64,000 nucleotides of DNA, from the NCBI RefSeq assembly GCF_963678635.1, contig NC_087063.1:4686580-4750579 (forward strand), written 5' to 3'. Below the pieces are notes generated by a model. The model did no database searches, was not told the origin of the DNA, and was given only the letters and a program-made list of their open reading frames with translations. The stretch is from Symsagittifera roscoffensis (lineage: Eukaryota > Xenacoelomorpha > Acoela > Convolutidae). Of this stretch, positions 38,501-50,429 are shown piece by piece. A program made the position numbers and the translations under genes. How positions within the stretch are numbered: position 1 is the first letter of the stretch; every line of letters starts with the position of its first letter.

Positions 38501-41500
38501 CTGCCTATTATTTTTCTCTTCGGCTTACTGCCCCAATGCACGACTTTTGTTCTATTTTCGCTTGAACAAATTGATGTTCACATCTTGGGGGGAACTGCCA
38601 AATCAAGCTTGATAAGTTCAGTTTTCAGTTTTATTTCGAGTTCTGTGACAGTTACGTTGCTCTCGTTCCTAGCAATGTGGGCAATTGATCACGTGAAAAA
38701 GGACAACCCTTTTTTGTTCTCATTTTACTGTTCTATGTTACCGCCTGTCAGTTACTTTTTGTCCCGAATTCCAAGCGACCCGACTTTTTTCGCCGACTTG
38801 TTTCGGCAAAGGTCCAAAGGGGCGCCCGAAAGCGAATCCCAAGAATTGCCAAGAACCCTGAAACGAATATTTGCACAAAGACTGCAGAACTCAGTTTTCA
38901 TTTGCCCAGTTTTGTTCATATTTTTCTTTGCGCTTCATATTTCGAAAATCTTCTGCGAGCCAATAATGAATGCTGATGTTTTGAATATATTAATGTTTAT
39001 TGCAGGCGCGATTGGTTACTTGACTAGCTATTTTCTTCCCCAATTAAGAAAAAGACTGCCGTGGTTATACTTTGACAAACCATTCTTACCACTGAAAGCA
39101 GAACTGAACAGAAATTCAGATTTTTCTCTCCAACAAGCCAAAGTCATGATTCACGAATACGTTCAAATTTGGGTCCAAATTTTGGAAAAATATCTTCTTA
39201 ATACTAGTGTCATAATTGCTATTACAACTAAAGGTTTGCCGCAGTTAACAGAAAGTTACGGATTGGTGTTCGGAAGTTTTCTTGGAACTGTTTTCGCTTT
39301 GAAGTTGATGAGATTCAATTATTGCGCGTTAAGCCGAATGTATCAAGTAATTCTTCTTGGGGCCATACTTTTCGGCCATGATTTGAAAAAGTACAGCGAG
39401 GTTCCATTAATGGACTTTTTCGTGGTCACGCTAATAATTCCCAAAGGAATTGAAGTTTTTAAGAAGTTGCAATTTGTGTTCACTTACGTAGCACCTTGGC
39501 AAATACCGTGGGGGTCTACTTTTCACGCTTTCGCACAGCCAGTTAGTATCCCACACTCTGGTCTTCTGTTCACGCAAGCATTTATTTCTTCACTCCTAAG
39601 CGCACCTTTAAGTCCTTTTATGGGCAGCGCCATGTTCATTATGTCTTATCCCCGTCCGATCAAATTCTGGGAAAAGGATTACAAAACGAAACGCCAGGAT
39701 GTGACTAATAGGAGACTGGCATTGCATTTGGATCCCTCGCCGGTGGGCGATGAAGATGATAGTTTGAACTCAATCTACTACGAGCACTTGGCGAGATCTT
39801 TGCAAATTTATCTAGCAGGTAATTTCTTATGTAGTTGAACGTTTTTCTTGAATAGCTGTTGGTTTCCTTAGTGCTTAGTATTGAATATGATCGAATAAAC
39901 ATCACCTATGGGTTTTGTGGATCACACTTATGTAAAAAGGTATCTTTTTTTTTTTTAGGTGACATCGCGTTCGGACGTTGGGGAAATGTAGAGCAGGGGA
40001 ACTTCTACCTAATGGCTTCTGAGAGCTTAAACTGTTTGGTGCATATAGTCGAAGTTGGCAATGGGTTTGTGACATTCCAAGTTCGAGGCCTCGAGTTTCG
40101 AGGCACTTACTGTCACCAACGGGAGGTCGATGCCATTAATGAAGAACCCAGTCGCGATCAAGGTTTCTGTTGCTGCACCGTCAAAAAAGTACCAGGATTG
40201 CTATCTCTAAACGAAGCTTTCAGTCAAAGATGGCTAGCCTGGGAAGTTCTCACAAACTCGTACATCATTGATGGCTATGATATTACGCAACTCAACTCAG
40301 CTCAACATAACTTTGCAAGTTACGAGCAGAAATCAACGCATTCGAAGTTATACGTGCAGAGTGTTATTTTCTTGTTGGTTAGATGTAAAAAACTGGATAC
40401 TTGGCTCAAAGATGACTCAATAATAGCGGCATTGCATGAAAATGGGTACAGTAGCGCTGAAAGTCTGCCAGTTTTGGATCCGGCTTTCGACTCGAAACAT
40501 CATCACGACTATGATCCACAATCTAGCGGAATAACAAGAGAGAAGTTTTGTAGTATTTATCTACCTTGGATTAAACACTGCGCATCTCAACAGAAAAATA
40601 TAATTGATATCATAATTGAAGAGAGTGACTTGGTATCTCTATGCTTTGCTTTGGCCATATATGCTCGAAGGGCGCTTCTTGATGCGTGTAACCATCATTA
40701 TGAGTTTTACCTTTTCGGAATCCATGCTCTCTTTAAAGGCGCATTTTCGCCGAGTTCTGCTAAAGATCAGTGGCTTTTTACGGATCTAGACTTAGTTGAT
40801 TTAGTTGTAAAACCTGCGATCAGAATGTCAATACGTCTTCATTTGGATAATTTTATATCGCCTGATTTTCTGTCGCCGCTTGAAAGATTGTATGCGATAA
40901 TTGACGAGTATGAAAAAATAGCTGTTTTCGCGCACGAAAGTGACCCGAAATGGCGGGAAGCAGTTTTGAACAACACGGAAAAGCTATTGACGCTCCGTCA
41001 TGTTGTAAACGAAAGTTGTGAATCCTACAGAATTATTACCTTGCATAAAAAGTTTCTGAGTTTCAAAATTGTGAAGCTAAATCAGGAATGTGTACGCGGT
41101 TTATGGGCGGGTCAACAACAGGAGCTGATATTCTTACGTAATAGCAACTCGGAACGAGGAAGTATTCAAAACGCCAGACAGGCATTACGTAATATCATCA
41201 ACTCCTCGTGTGATCAACCGATTGGCTATCCGATTTATGTTTCGCCCCTGATAACTTCATTTATTGATTCGAACAAATCGGTGCCTAGATTTATAGGGCG
41301 ATCTTTGCAATTTCCAGCGTTTAAAGACATCTTCTTATCTGGCTGGAGATCTCTCGTGGAAAGATGTTTAGACGGATGCACTTCAGGAAGATACAGCGGA
41401 GCCCAAAATACCCAACAAGATACCCAAGGTCAAAATACAAGCACACCATTCGATCCACAGACGTTCATTGCTATGACAAAACAAGCGCATCATAGCCGTT

Positions 41501-41637
41501 CAGACTCTTTGGGCTTCAAAGATACGTCACTAAGTAATGTAAATGTGTCGGTTCCTCAAACGCAAGTCGCTGCTTCAATGGACCGCCCGGTTTTTGTATC
41601 AGCAACGTCGTTAACAAACGAAGAAACAACCCTATAG
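35544..41637 (+). CDS. Pecanex family multi-pass membrane protein (three exons)
   Basis: Exons are 35,544-35,709, 36,033-39,818 and 39,959-41,637, with GT-AG introns and phase-1 joins. The coding length is 5,631 bases, giving 1,876 residues. Exon 1 (LRQGIWASLTGGWYFEP, then a membrane segment) is the conserved Pecanex N-terminus. Exon 2 starts with a second membrane segment. A long acidic, Ser-rich loop follows, then at least seven hydrophobic segments (about 38,130-39,480). Exon 3 holds the Pecanex C-terminal domain: GRWGN, GLEFRGTYCHQREVDAI, FSQRWLAWEV, IGYPIYVSPL and GWRSLVERCLDGCTSGRYSG. Human PCNX1 is longer (about 2,340 residues), the difference lying mostly in the loop. In Drosophila, Pecanex acts in the endoplasmic reticulum and is linked to Notch signalling. 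Vertebrate genes have dozens of exons, so only two introns here is striking. The second exon has no ATG at its start, which fits a splice join. Confidence 0.95.
35710..36032 (+). other. Pecanex intron 1 with C-rich insert
   Basis: Donor GTAATG at 35,710 and acceptor CAAAAG ending at 36,032. The core (about 35,755-35,870) has G7 followed by C-rich tracts including C14 near 35,797. It is very unlike the surrounding AT-rich DNA and may be an inserted repeat. A GGTGCCTTCGGCGCC near-palindrome lies at about 35,916. Confidence 0.75.
39819..39958 (+). other. Pecanex intron 2
   Basis: 140 bases. The exon ends CTAGCAG, the donor is GTAATT, and the acceptor follows a T13 run and ends in AG at 39,958. 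The join reads LAGDIAFGRWGN, matching the conserved Pecanex block. Confidence 0.9.
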
Positions 41638-41819
41638 CATACTTGTACTAGTTTTTCTATCTGTGACTTAATTTTCTGTTAGATGTAATACTTAGACGAA
41701 AATATATATTTATGAACATGTTTTGAGCGTCACAAACGTCTGAACCGATTGATATCTTTGTTTTCATCACAGAAACTAATCCATGAATTTATCAGAGGGG
41801 CGAGATAGTTCTTCCGTTC

Positions 41820-42420
41820 CCCTGAAAAGGATCTTGATGTTTAAGAGTCACTGAATGTAGTGAAGACTCGTATATTGTTTGTAATGATTTTTTTGAAGAG
41901 TCAGTGAACGTTTTAGCGAAGATTTTATGTATGTCGTGATAATTTTTTTGGCAAAGTCTTAAAATTCGTTCAGGCTCAAATATGATTTTTTTGTGGTATG
42001 ACTACTGATTTATTTTAAAGTTCAGCTCATTTCATTTGTTCTAAGGAAGGCAACTTCCACAATTGAGCAACAAAAGTGTAAAAATTTTAGAGTTCTTCAA
42101 AGGGGCGTTTTTTGAAAATTTTGGGCGAGTGATGTAAAATTTCTGGTGAGGGCCCTTCAGAACGCTCCCCCAAAGTTTTGAGGAACATATATTCTAGGTG
42201 GGTTTGTGTCTATTCAGAAGAATATGCAACAGTGTAGATCACCATTTTAAAACACCTTTTCAGTTTCGTATAGGCGCTGTTTCTGCTTGTTTCTAGTGAA
42301 TTTTTGCTGGTTCGGTTATTTTTACCCGTGCGATAATCAAGGGTGTTGCAACCAGGTATTGGACTTTTTTCGGTATATTTTTTTGTTCACAAAATGATAC
42401 ATTTCGAAGCAAGTTCAAAA
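41820..42420 (+). repeat. Modular non-coding repeat, partial unit
   Basis: It has GTAGTGAAGACTCGTATAT (41,857), a TTCGTTCAGGCTCAAATATG block (41,968), AAGGAAGGCAACTTCCAC/AGCAACAAAAGTG (42,045) and GCGATAATCAAGGGTGTTGC (42,331). The same phrases occur near 26.6, 47.9 and 55.6 kb. Confidence 0.6.
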
Positions 42421-42589
42421 TGATAAATTTACTAATTTTCATCTTACCTGTTTTGCATATATAGGGCTAGAGCCTGCTTTGTAGATGGTAGATGCAAGTT
42501 TTTTCGTGATTTTTTTTAAATGAAAATACTTCGGCGGATTTTCAGCTTATTATAATTTTTTTCTAAAAACTTAAAAAAACTTATATATA

Positions 42590-43300
42590 AAAACCAACCA
42601 AACTTGAAATTCTTAACCCTTTATCGGGGTGCTGTCTGGGTACACTCTGGGTGCACTGTCAGAGTCCAAATATGACTGCTCAAATCATTTTGGTTTTCGC
42701 GATAGAGCGTTTTTTATGATTTCATTTTTTGTTTCAAAAACAGATATCAAAAAAGCTAACCGAATTTGAAATTCTCAACCCTATAGTGGGATGCTGTCAG
42801 GGTACGCTGCCAGACTCCAAATATAGCGATATAGTTTTTTATTTCGTTTTTGTTTCAATCCTATGGTGGTTTGCTGTCAGGGTACACTCAAGTTTTCAAT
42901 TCATTCCAAATGTGAGTTCTCAAATTTTTTTGGTTTCTGAGATGTGGCGTTTATGATTTTTTCAATTTTATTCAGAAAATTGGATTAAAAAAGCTAACCG
43001 ATCATGAAATTCTCAGCCCTAACCGTGGAGTTTTGCAAGGGTACATTCAGGGCATACTGTCAGGAGGCAGATATAGCCACTAACTTAACTGCTCATATTT
43101 TTTGTAATGACGTTTCACGATTTTTTCACTACTTTTTCCAAAAAGAACTTAGATTTGAAAAAAGTAAGAGAAATTGAAATTCCTAACCATACGGTGGGAT
43201 GCTGTCAGGGAACAATTTAGGGTAAAAAATCTGCCCTTTAATTTTATCTGCTCAAATAATTTAGCTTTTCCCGATATGCCGTTTTTTATGATATAGAAAC
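42590..43300. repeat. Diverged tandem repeat, period about 160-170 bp
   Basis: Four to five units are anchored by GGGATGCTGTCAGGGTAC-like sequence at about 42,628, 42,788, 42,864, 43,025 and 43,197. Each is followed by TCCAAATATG, CTGCTCAAAT, a GCGATATGGCGTTTTTTATGAT block and AAAAAAGCTAACCGA. The third unit is truncated. No ORF is present. Confidence 0.85.
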
Positions 43301-43329
43301 CCCTGATAGATGAGCCTAGTTCATCTTCA

Positions 43330-44020
43330 AGGTTGCTTTTAATATAGCAGTTTTAGTACATGTTTTAGGAAGCTGTTTTTACGTTTAACGATCTGTTTGA
43401 AGCAGCATAGGTGCGAGTCATGCGCTAGTAATTAATTTAAGTTTCTTAGCTTTCCCGCGCTACTTAGCCTGAAGGTAACGAATATGCCTGGCACGGCAAA
43501 AGTCATGGGTTTGAATCTTACCAGGACCTGTTTTTTTTAACGGTAAATATTCTGTTTCAGATAAAAGCTGTCGATCAATTATTTGTCTGCTGATCTTTTT
43601 TCGGCTTAGTTGCCACATCTTGGAATCGTTTTTTTTTTGTTTTTTTCGCGCATTTGTTGAAAGGTTGCTTTTGGTGTTTCATTTACTTCTTGAATTTGTC
43701 ATTTTACTAACCTTGACTTAATTTTTCCATTTTTTTTCGTTTAATAATTTTGAATGGCTTATTTTATTTCGGTCTTTGTTTTATCGGCTTAGTTACCTAA
43801 TTATGGGTCGTTTGAAGGAAAACATAATTTTTAAATTCCCCTCTGCACTTTAACTTTGTTTTTTAACCACTCAGTTTGTTGAAATTTTATTTTTTCATTG
43901 TGTCTGGGCTTGAAAGACTTCGGCTTGTTTTATACCGGCTGTAGCTTTTTTTGTCGTTCGTTGCGCGAAAAAGTTTTGTGTGCCTATGTGTCCATGAGGG
44001 GAAGGGAGCGTTCAGATATT
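43330..44020 (+). repeat. Modular non-coding repeat, unit 6
   Basis: The tRNA-like block with GGGTTTGAATCTTACCAGG and T8 (43,465-43,540) is followed by GGCTTAGTTGCCACATCTTGGAATCG (43,604), CCTAATTATGGGTCG (43,796), then CTTCGGCTTGTTTTATACCG (43,918). The order is as in unit 2. Confidence 0.7.
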
Positions 44021-44929
44021 CAGTGTTTTTGCTTTGGGAGGACGGATGGAAACAAACATTTGAAAAGGGGAAGTGGTTGGCTCATTTTATGGTGAGATGA
44101 CGGCTAACTGAAGTTTGTTGTGGGTTGTCGATTGTTTAAAGCGATGACTCTTGAAATGGTTAACGATAAATTCGAGGGCGGACAGCAGTTGTGGTGGAGT
44201 GAACGTTGGAAATTGTTTTGATGCCTGGCCAAGGATGAAAGGTATTTGGTGCCCAATTATTTGAAGTAATTTGTCTGAGATGCATGTCTCTGTTTTAGTG
44301 ATTTGTTCGTTGAAAGCTTTAAATATAGTGAGTGTGGAAGATTGTAAACATTGAATAAAACTGAGTTTTTGCGTTAGCTGGTTGCCAAAGGTTCTTTCGC
44401 CCTTGTGTTAGTTAATTAAGAATACTTTCGTTTTTGTATATCCAATAACTGCTGGAACATTAAAGACTCATGATTTTCTCAAAACAATTGCTTTCGATAT
44501 GAGGTTCTTAAACATAACTTAAAGCGTGTGCATATAACTTAAAGATATGATTTTCTCATGGAAGCCTCGAGCTAAGTAAAATTATACAAGCCTGCAGCTC
44601 GCTTACTTTTTTATGTGGTTTTTTCTTTGCTGCCTAGGGGCATAATGGGAAAAATCCAGATATATCTGTTTCATCATCAAAACAAGGTAGTTGAGCAAAT
44701 TTATTTGCAAAATTGACGTACATATATTAAGTGTGCATTTCACTACAAATTTCTGTAATTACAGCGCGATGTATATAAGCCTGCTAAGTGAAGCTTAAGC
44801 TTATGCGTCACCACAAATTAATGCAATTTTTTGTCATGATTCTATGGCATGTTAATTTGAATTCTGATCATTTCATCGACACATGGAATTTAAGCTACCA
44901 GTTCGTGTGTGCTATGCTGATGTTTTACA

Positions 44930-45450
44930 GCATGATTCGACTCAAGATCGGCAACCTGACTATGAGCCAAGTGAACATTCGTGCTAGAATCCCCGAAGTG
45001 CCCTGTTTTTATGTTATTTGAGCTAACATCCCATAGTTTAATTGTTCTCACCCAATTGATGTGGCGTGTAAAGCCAGCTGGGCAATCTCCATTTGCCAGA
45101 ATGCAGAATCCGTTTGAGTACCAGTCATACAATATTTCCGCATTGCTCTGTAGAACTTCTGTTTTCTGGTGTGTTTGCTGCATATTTTGGTCTGTCCTCG
45201 GTCGAAGCAGCTTTAAATCTTCCATCTGGTATCGAAGCAGGTTTAAGTCTGTGTTCATCTTCGATTGAAGCAGGTTTAAGTCTGTGTTCATCTTCGATTG
45301 AAGCAGGTTTAAGCCTGTGTTCTTCTTCGATCGGAGCAGTTGTAAGTCTTCATCTGCCCTCTATTTGATGACAATAAACAGTAGCAGGAAAAGAAAAAAC
45401 AAAAAGATAACAGTGGCGTACGTTGCCATCCTTGTCCATGATACCAGTAT
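44930..45450 (-). pseudogene. Broken member of the membrane/coiled-coil/ApeC-like family (copy 1)
   Basis: In reading order there is MDKDGNV (frame 1), then a very hydrophobic segment ending FIVIK in another frame, then TAG at 45,363-45,361. Four 11-residue repeats follow (LNLLQSKMNTD type). Then comes DWYSNGFCILANGDCPAGFT and a tail whose final CCK is out of frame because one base is missing near 44,942. Compared with the copy at 49.7-50.2 kb, the stop replaces the juxtamembrane residue. Three lesions make it a pseudogene. Confidence 0.75.
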
Positions 45451-45712
45451 GACGGCGAGTTTGTAAGAGCTGAACTTGAGCCAGGTAAAGAAATCTTACT
45501 AAAAAAGCTTTATAACAAAAAAAAACGAGGTGTTTACAATTGCCAGGCGTTGTAAATGATCAAGATTATTTCGCAGGCGAAGCGCAGTGTTATATTGTGA
45601 AGTTCTGTTAGTAACACCCGAAAGTTCTGTTTCCCGAAAGTTCTGTTTCTAGTTTTGTGATGTGAAATATGCGCAAATTATGCATATTGAGCACCTGAAA
45701 GTATCAACATGC

Positions 45713-46865
45713 GGTACTACTAGATGGAGTGGTCCCTACTAATTGGCTAGGTCCCTTAAGAAAAAAATGTCATAGGAACTTATACTTTGGATTAATTAGT
45801 AGAATACCAATCAGCAATGTGTCTCAATATATTTTCAAATGAGTCCATATGCATTTTTCCATATCTTTGGCGCCAGAGAAACTCGTTTAAATGGCTTTCT
45901 ATCATCGGTGTATGAACCCAGCATTGATTTAAACTTTCGTTCTGCATTTTTCCACATGCATTATATGGCATTCGTGTGGACACCGGTTGATTGGTCGCCA
46001 AACCATATGAGGTGGTTGACAGTTGCATATTCGCATCGCGGAGTTACCGAAATCGCATCAATTCCGTTGTATGCACGCCATTCGTCGGAGTGAATGATGA
46101 TCACGGCCTTACATATTGTTTAATTTTTGAATTGAGTGTTACTTGGCTTCTATCCACGACAAAAACTAGAAAACCCATGTTGGTTTGAGAGTCTATGCCC
46201 CCAAAAACCCATCTTTCTTTAATAAATATTCCTCTGTTTCTTATTCTTTTTGCAATTAATGATTCATCGATCTGAATTACAACCCCCTCTCCCCCAATTT
46301 TTAAAGGGTCGTCCATAAGTTTCTTAGCAGAGCAGTCGCGAAAGTAACCATACCATTGAATTGCTGTTTGTGTGGCCAGCTCGACTAATTCAATGCTGAT
46401 TGTCACCAGTATTTCATGAGACCGCAAATATGCAAGAAGAATGAAGTTCCGTGTGGAAATTTTGTGATAACTTAGGAAACTACCCACCAAGAATGAAAGT
46501 TTTTGGCCTTTATGCGTGGGACATTCGCAACTTCTTCATTCCGTTCTTTACTACCGTAATTTCTCGATTACAAAGGGTGCATGCAGGTGTACTTCTTCGT
46601 ATTACCCCTTTTTCTCGTAAGAAATCGATGGATTTGTCATTAAAAAAAAACATATTGAGCTATTTCCAAAATGTTCATTTTCTCTTTTCTGTTTTCCTTT
46701 TGGGTAAAACAGTTAAAGCTACCTTAGTTAGATAGATTAGTATTGTCAGGGACCGTGGAACGTTTCAGCTTTTGTTTGCTTTCTATTTAGCTCAAAATAA
46801 CGCGGGACCTGTCTATCATAGTTGCTTTTTGGCGGGACCATTCTATCATAGTAGTACTATAACCT
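45713..46865 (-). mobile_element. Merlin-type (IS1595/ISXO2-like) DNA transposon, decayed
   Basis: The ends are inverted: GGTACTACTAGATGGAGTGGTCCC at left (45,713-45,736) against the reverse complement of 46,834-46,858 with a few mismatches. A 7-bp AACATGC flanks both ends (45,706-45,712 and 46,866-46,872). This is near the 8-9 bp target duplication of the group. The size of 1.15 kb fits a Merlin element. It encodes a broken transposase on the minus strand. Confidence 0.7.
45792..46620 (-). pseudogene. Merlin (ISXO2-like) transposase pseudogene
   Basis: The N-terminal zinc ribbon is seen only in part (PACTLCNREIT near 46,570). The core contains VVIQIDESLI (first Asp), WVFGGIDSQTN, then HSDEWRAY (second Asp) and NHLIW...HTNAI. 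The C-terminus IESHLNEFLWRQRYG with FENILRHIADWY is also typical. Reading them together needs at least two frame changes and passes a TAA after HTNAI, so it is inactive. Confidence 0.85.
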
Positions 46866-46872
46866 AACATGC

Positions 46873-47270
46873 TTGAGAAAATGCTTGAGTACATAAACGA
46901 GACGCATATCTGTTTAATTTAGATTTCGGATGTGTTGTTTTCGGCTCTTTTTCTCACACATCCATTTTTGCGCAGTTTTTTTTGCTTGTGAAATTTTTCG
47001 CAGGTGCAGTTTTCCCTCTGCGATACTTTTTTCTGATGTACAGATTGATTTTAAGACAGACTGATTGATTAACAATTGAAGTCTGGCAGTGGGATTTTCT
47101 TCTCTGTACTGCGCGAGCTTTGCTAGCTCTATTTTTAATTCGGCTTTGCGCATGTATTGTAGGCTTTGTTACGCTTGAGTAAGTTATGATCTGTTGATGT
47201 TCAAAACAATAAACAATTCCGTAGACAATTCTAGATCGGTTGTTACCAACACAAATGTCCTGCTTGGCAT
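46873..47270. other. Intergenic; one weak minus-strand ORF
   Basis: A 79-codon Lys/Leu-rich frame (47,153-46,914) has a SAP-like helical look (KAELKIELAKL) but no further support. Nothing else is seen. Confidence 0.3.
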
Positions 47271-48300
47271 GTTTTTCCTAGCATGAATTTTTATAAGGGC
47301 ATTTTGAGAGAAAACCTGGAACTTTTTTTGTCGGCACTTTTCATTTTTTAAAAAATGCGTTCATCGCAAGGGATGTGAAGCTTCGCTTCGGCTCCGTGTG
47401 GTGTTTTCAAGAATTTTTGCGTGGATGATCTACACACATACCGATTTTTTTGAGCATACTTGATATGTTTTCTCTGAATCGGATTTTTTTCGTCGTTGGT
47501 TTTACGATTATTTTGCAATATAAATGGACTTTTTAAGCATTTTATTGTTTTTGGTATCAAAATTTTAAGTGTTATTGGTTGAAGCGATTTATCACTTAGA
47601 TTGGTTGTAGGTTCTTTTTTTTCAGTAAAAAGTATCAAATTGTGTTCACGCTGAAATTTGATTTTTGGTAATTTGAAGTTTGATGATTTAAAATCGTTTG
47701 GTAAAAAGAAGGAAAATTACGCTATCCAATAACAAAAATTCAAATGGCTCAAAAAACGTAAATGACTTCACGTGAGGGTGGGTTTTTTCAGCGGAATAAC
47801 AACGTACCTATTGAACTGGGTTAGTTTTATTAAGAGAAATGAACGTAGTGATATATAGGTCTTGCTGATTTTTTTTCCCGCTCAATTTTTAAATTTGTTC
47901 ACGCTCATTTTTATTTTTCGCTGTTTGGCTTGTGATTTCTTTTCAAGCTCAGTGCATTTCTATTGTTAAAAGGAAGGCAAACTCCACTATCGAACAGCAA
48001 AAGTGCGAAGGTCACAAAAACATGATCGACTGCTAATTTCGAAAATGGAAATTAATTATCAGATTTTCCAGCGAAATAAAAGTTTTGCCTACTGATCCAG
48101 TTTTCTCAAATTGGGTTATTTTAAAAAAAAAAGTGTCCATCATAAATTTTTCAACAAATTCAAAGAGCTCTAAGGCCATCTAATTTTTTCTTCGAAATTC
48201 AAAAGTCGAAGGTTTTTGAAAAAACACGTCAGTTTTTTTTAGTTTCGTTTCGTCATTCCTCTTTTCCAACTGTCACATGGCTATGTTCCCACTCTAAGGG
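47270..48300 (+). repeat. Modular non-coding repeat, unit 7
   Basis: The hairpin block CATCGCAAGGGATGTGAAGC...GCTTCGG (47,365) is followed by GTAGTGATATATAGGTCTTG (47,848), AAATTTGTTCACGCTC (47,891), CTCCACTATCGAACAGCAAAAG (47,984), AAATTCAAAGAGCTC (48,158) and CTTTTCCAACTGTCACATGGCTATG (48,262). The order matches unit 1 and the 54.8-56.0 kb unit. Confidence 0.75.
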
Positions 48301-49650
48301 CTAATTTTATCTCAGATTTGTCACTCATAAGAATTCTGCACATTTTTCAACTGTCTGTCGGCTTAAAGTCTTATCGCTCATATGGGGAAACCAAGCCACT
48401 ATAGAGAATGGCTGAAAAACAGCACAAAGGAACTAAGCATAGAGTAGGTTTTTCCCCAGCCAATTTCAGCTACCTCAAAGAAAAATGGTTAGTTGTCAAT
48501 TCTGGTATCATATTAAGGCCTTATTGGTAGTGATTCGGATTCTAAAAATTCCATAAGAATTCACTATAAATGCTTACAAGATTTCTGTATTAGGTTTTAA
48601 GTAATAACTTGTAAGCGAAGTCCAAAAAAACTCGGCTCACACTCATTAGAGCCCCCAGTCAGGGTAAACAGTACACGAATAGTTTAAGGCTGGGGCAATT
48701 CAAGTAGCGCGGATGGTTCCGACAAAAGTTAATTTTGCAGAAAACCTTCAATACCATTTTTTTTTCATTTTTTATTTTATTGTGTTGTTCATTTGGGAAA
48801 AAACTGAAAACGAGCTCTGAATAAATTATCAATCGCTTTATTAGCGTAAAAGTTGCCATAAGACGTTATGAAGAGTGAATTAACAGTTTTTTCAATTTTG
48901 AGTGATTTGTAATTATCGTTGGAAAGACGAGAAAAAAAAACAAAAACGTTTATTATGATGTATCAAATGAGTCCATTTGATTGTGACATGGGGTTCCTGT
49001 TTTTTGGACCAAAAAGTAAAAGCAAAAATAACCAAAATACAACCGGATACAATGTTTTTTTTCCACTGCATCGTCGGAAGAGTAACTTCAACGACTGTCA
49101 ATTTTGTTTCTACAAGCTCTAATGAAAAGATTCATCCTTTTTGAAAATCAAATTGAGATGTAGTTAAGGACGAATAAAGAATTTGAAGAGCATTTATTTA
49201 ATGTGAATTTGATTTCGTAAAGTATATGTTACTCTAGCAACTAAAGCAGTATCTTTAATTTTTTGAAGCGAAGTGAAAGCTTTTGGCTCAATTTAAAGTA
49301 GATAATACTTTTGTCATAAAAGTGCTAAATCGTTATAAATTAAATAATTTTGAAGTGCTCGATAATCAAAGTTGTTGCAAATTTGAGTAAATAATTCTTA
49401 ATATAGCGAGAAAGACATTTGCGCTCTTTTCCATTGGCATTCTAATCCAAGTGGAAGTATTGTGTCAGGTTATCAGAATTAATTATTTTTAAATCAAAAG
49501 AAATTTATAAAATCAGTCAGCTTAGAAACGTTGAAAGGACGTTGACTGGTTCAGAATTTTCGGGCATTCGGCCCTCCGCACTTGCAAATAGCCACCATAC
49601 ACACGCTAATAAGCCGGTCCTCGTTAAAAACAACTATAAATCAATTAACT
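48301..49650. other. Non-coding stretch
   Basis: AT-rich with no supported gene. Short open frames on both strands around 48.9-49.1 kb overlap each other and show no recognisable protein. Confidence 0.5.
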
Positions 49651-49656
49651 ATCACT

Positions 49657-50154
49657 TCAGGGTAGTTTTGCTGAATTTTTGCAGCATGATTCGATTTGAA
49701 GATCGGCATCATTTGCAATGGCATTATGAACGCCGGTTCTGGAACTCCCGAAGTTTCCTGTTGTTATGTAGCGTGAGTGAGCAGAATATAGTTTAATTGC
49801 TCTGATATAATTGATGTGGTGTGTAAAACCAGCCGGGCAATCTCCGTTTGCCAGAACGCAGAATCCCAACGAGTACCAGTCATTCAGTATTCTAAAATCG
49901 CCTTGGAGAATTGCTATTTTCTGACTGGTTTGCTGCTGCTCCTGGTCTGTTCGTGATCGATACAGTTCTAAGTCTTCGTCCATCTTGGATCGAAAATGTA
50001 GTAAGTCCTTGTCCATCTTAGATCGAAGCAGGTTCAACTCTTGTTCTGTCCTCGTTTTGAATACAATGAAAAGTAGTCCCAAAAGAAAGAACAGAATGAT
50101 GACACTTACGATACAGAAATGTAGCAGTATGTTTGTATTTTGTCGTGTTTTCAT
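49657..50154 (-). CDS. Intact member of the membrane/coiled-coil/ApeC-like family (copy 2)
   Basis: The first in-frame ATG is at 50,154. The frame is open upstream to 50,325 and includes a DEDGNVDPADGKV stretch that is partly kept in copy 1, so an upstream coding exon is likely (TTTCAG acceptor near 50,262). From the ATG there are 165 residues: a short basic N-terminus, one membrane segment (FCIVSVIILFFLLGLLFIVF), about three 11-residue coiled-coil repeats (NLLRSKMDKDL type), then a C-terminal domain. That domain reads WYSLGFCVLANGDCPAGFT, followed by a polar region, GNFG and a final ADLQIESCCK. The YCI-G-CPxGF...CC(R/K) pattern resembles the second half of ApeC domains, which bind microbial surface sugars in some invertebrate apextrins. 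No signal peptide is seen, so type II topology with the domain outside is likely. It is the only open copy of five. Confidence 0.7.
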   Translation of the reverse strand: MKTRQNTNILLHFCIVSVIILFFLLGLLFIVFKTRTEQELNLLRSKMDKDLLHFRSKMDEDLELYRSRTDQEQQQTSQKIAILQGDFRILNDWYSLGFCVLANGDCPAGFTHHINYIRAIKLYSAHSRYITTGNFGSSRTGVHNAIANDADLQIESCCKNSAKLP

Positions 50155-50429
50155 GCGTATCTGCTCTCTTAGGTTGACCTTGCCATCTGCAGGGTCCACA
50201 TTTCCATCCTCGTCGTTGTTGCCTTTTTGACTGACATTTTTGAAGGTAATCGAAGAGCTGAAATTCAGCCAGGTAGAGAAACTTAATTTAAAGAAAAAAA
50301 TGACTTTGAATCTGAGCGTCTCCAAAAGCGGCGTGCAGTATTATAGGGTGTCTTTTTCTGAAAAGTTTGATGCAGAGCTTATTAATTCAAAGTTCATGCA
50401 TAAATGAAGATATAAATACCGTTTTTGTT

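Noticed and set aside
46914-47153. 79-codon minus-strand Lys/Leu-rich ORF with SAP-like look
   Set aside because: Too short, no partner domain, no splice or promoter support.
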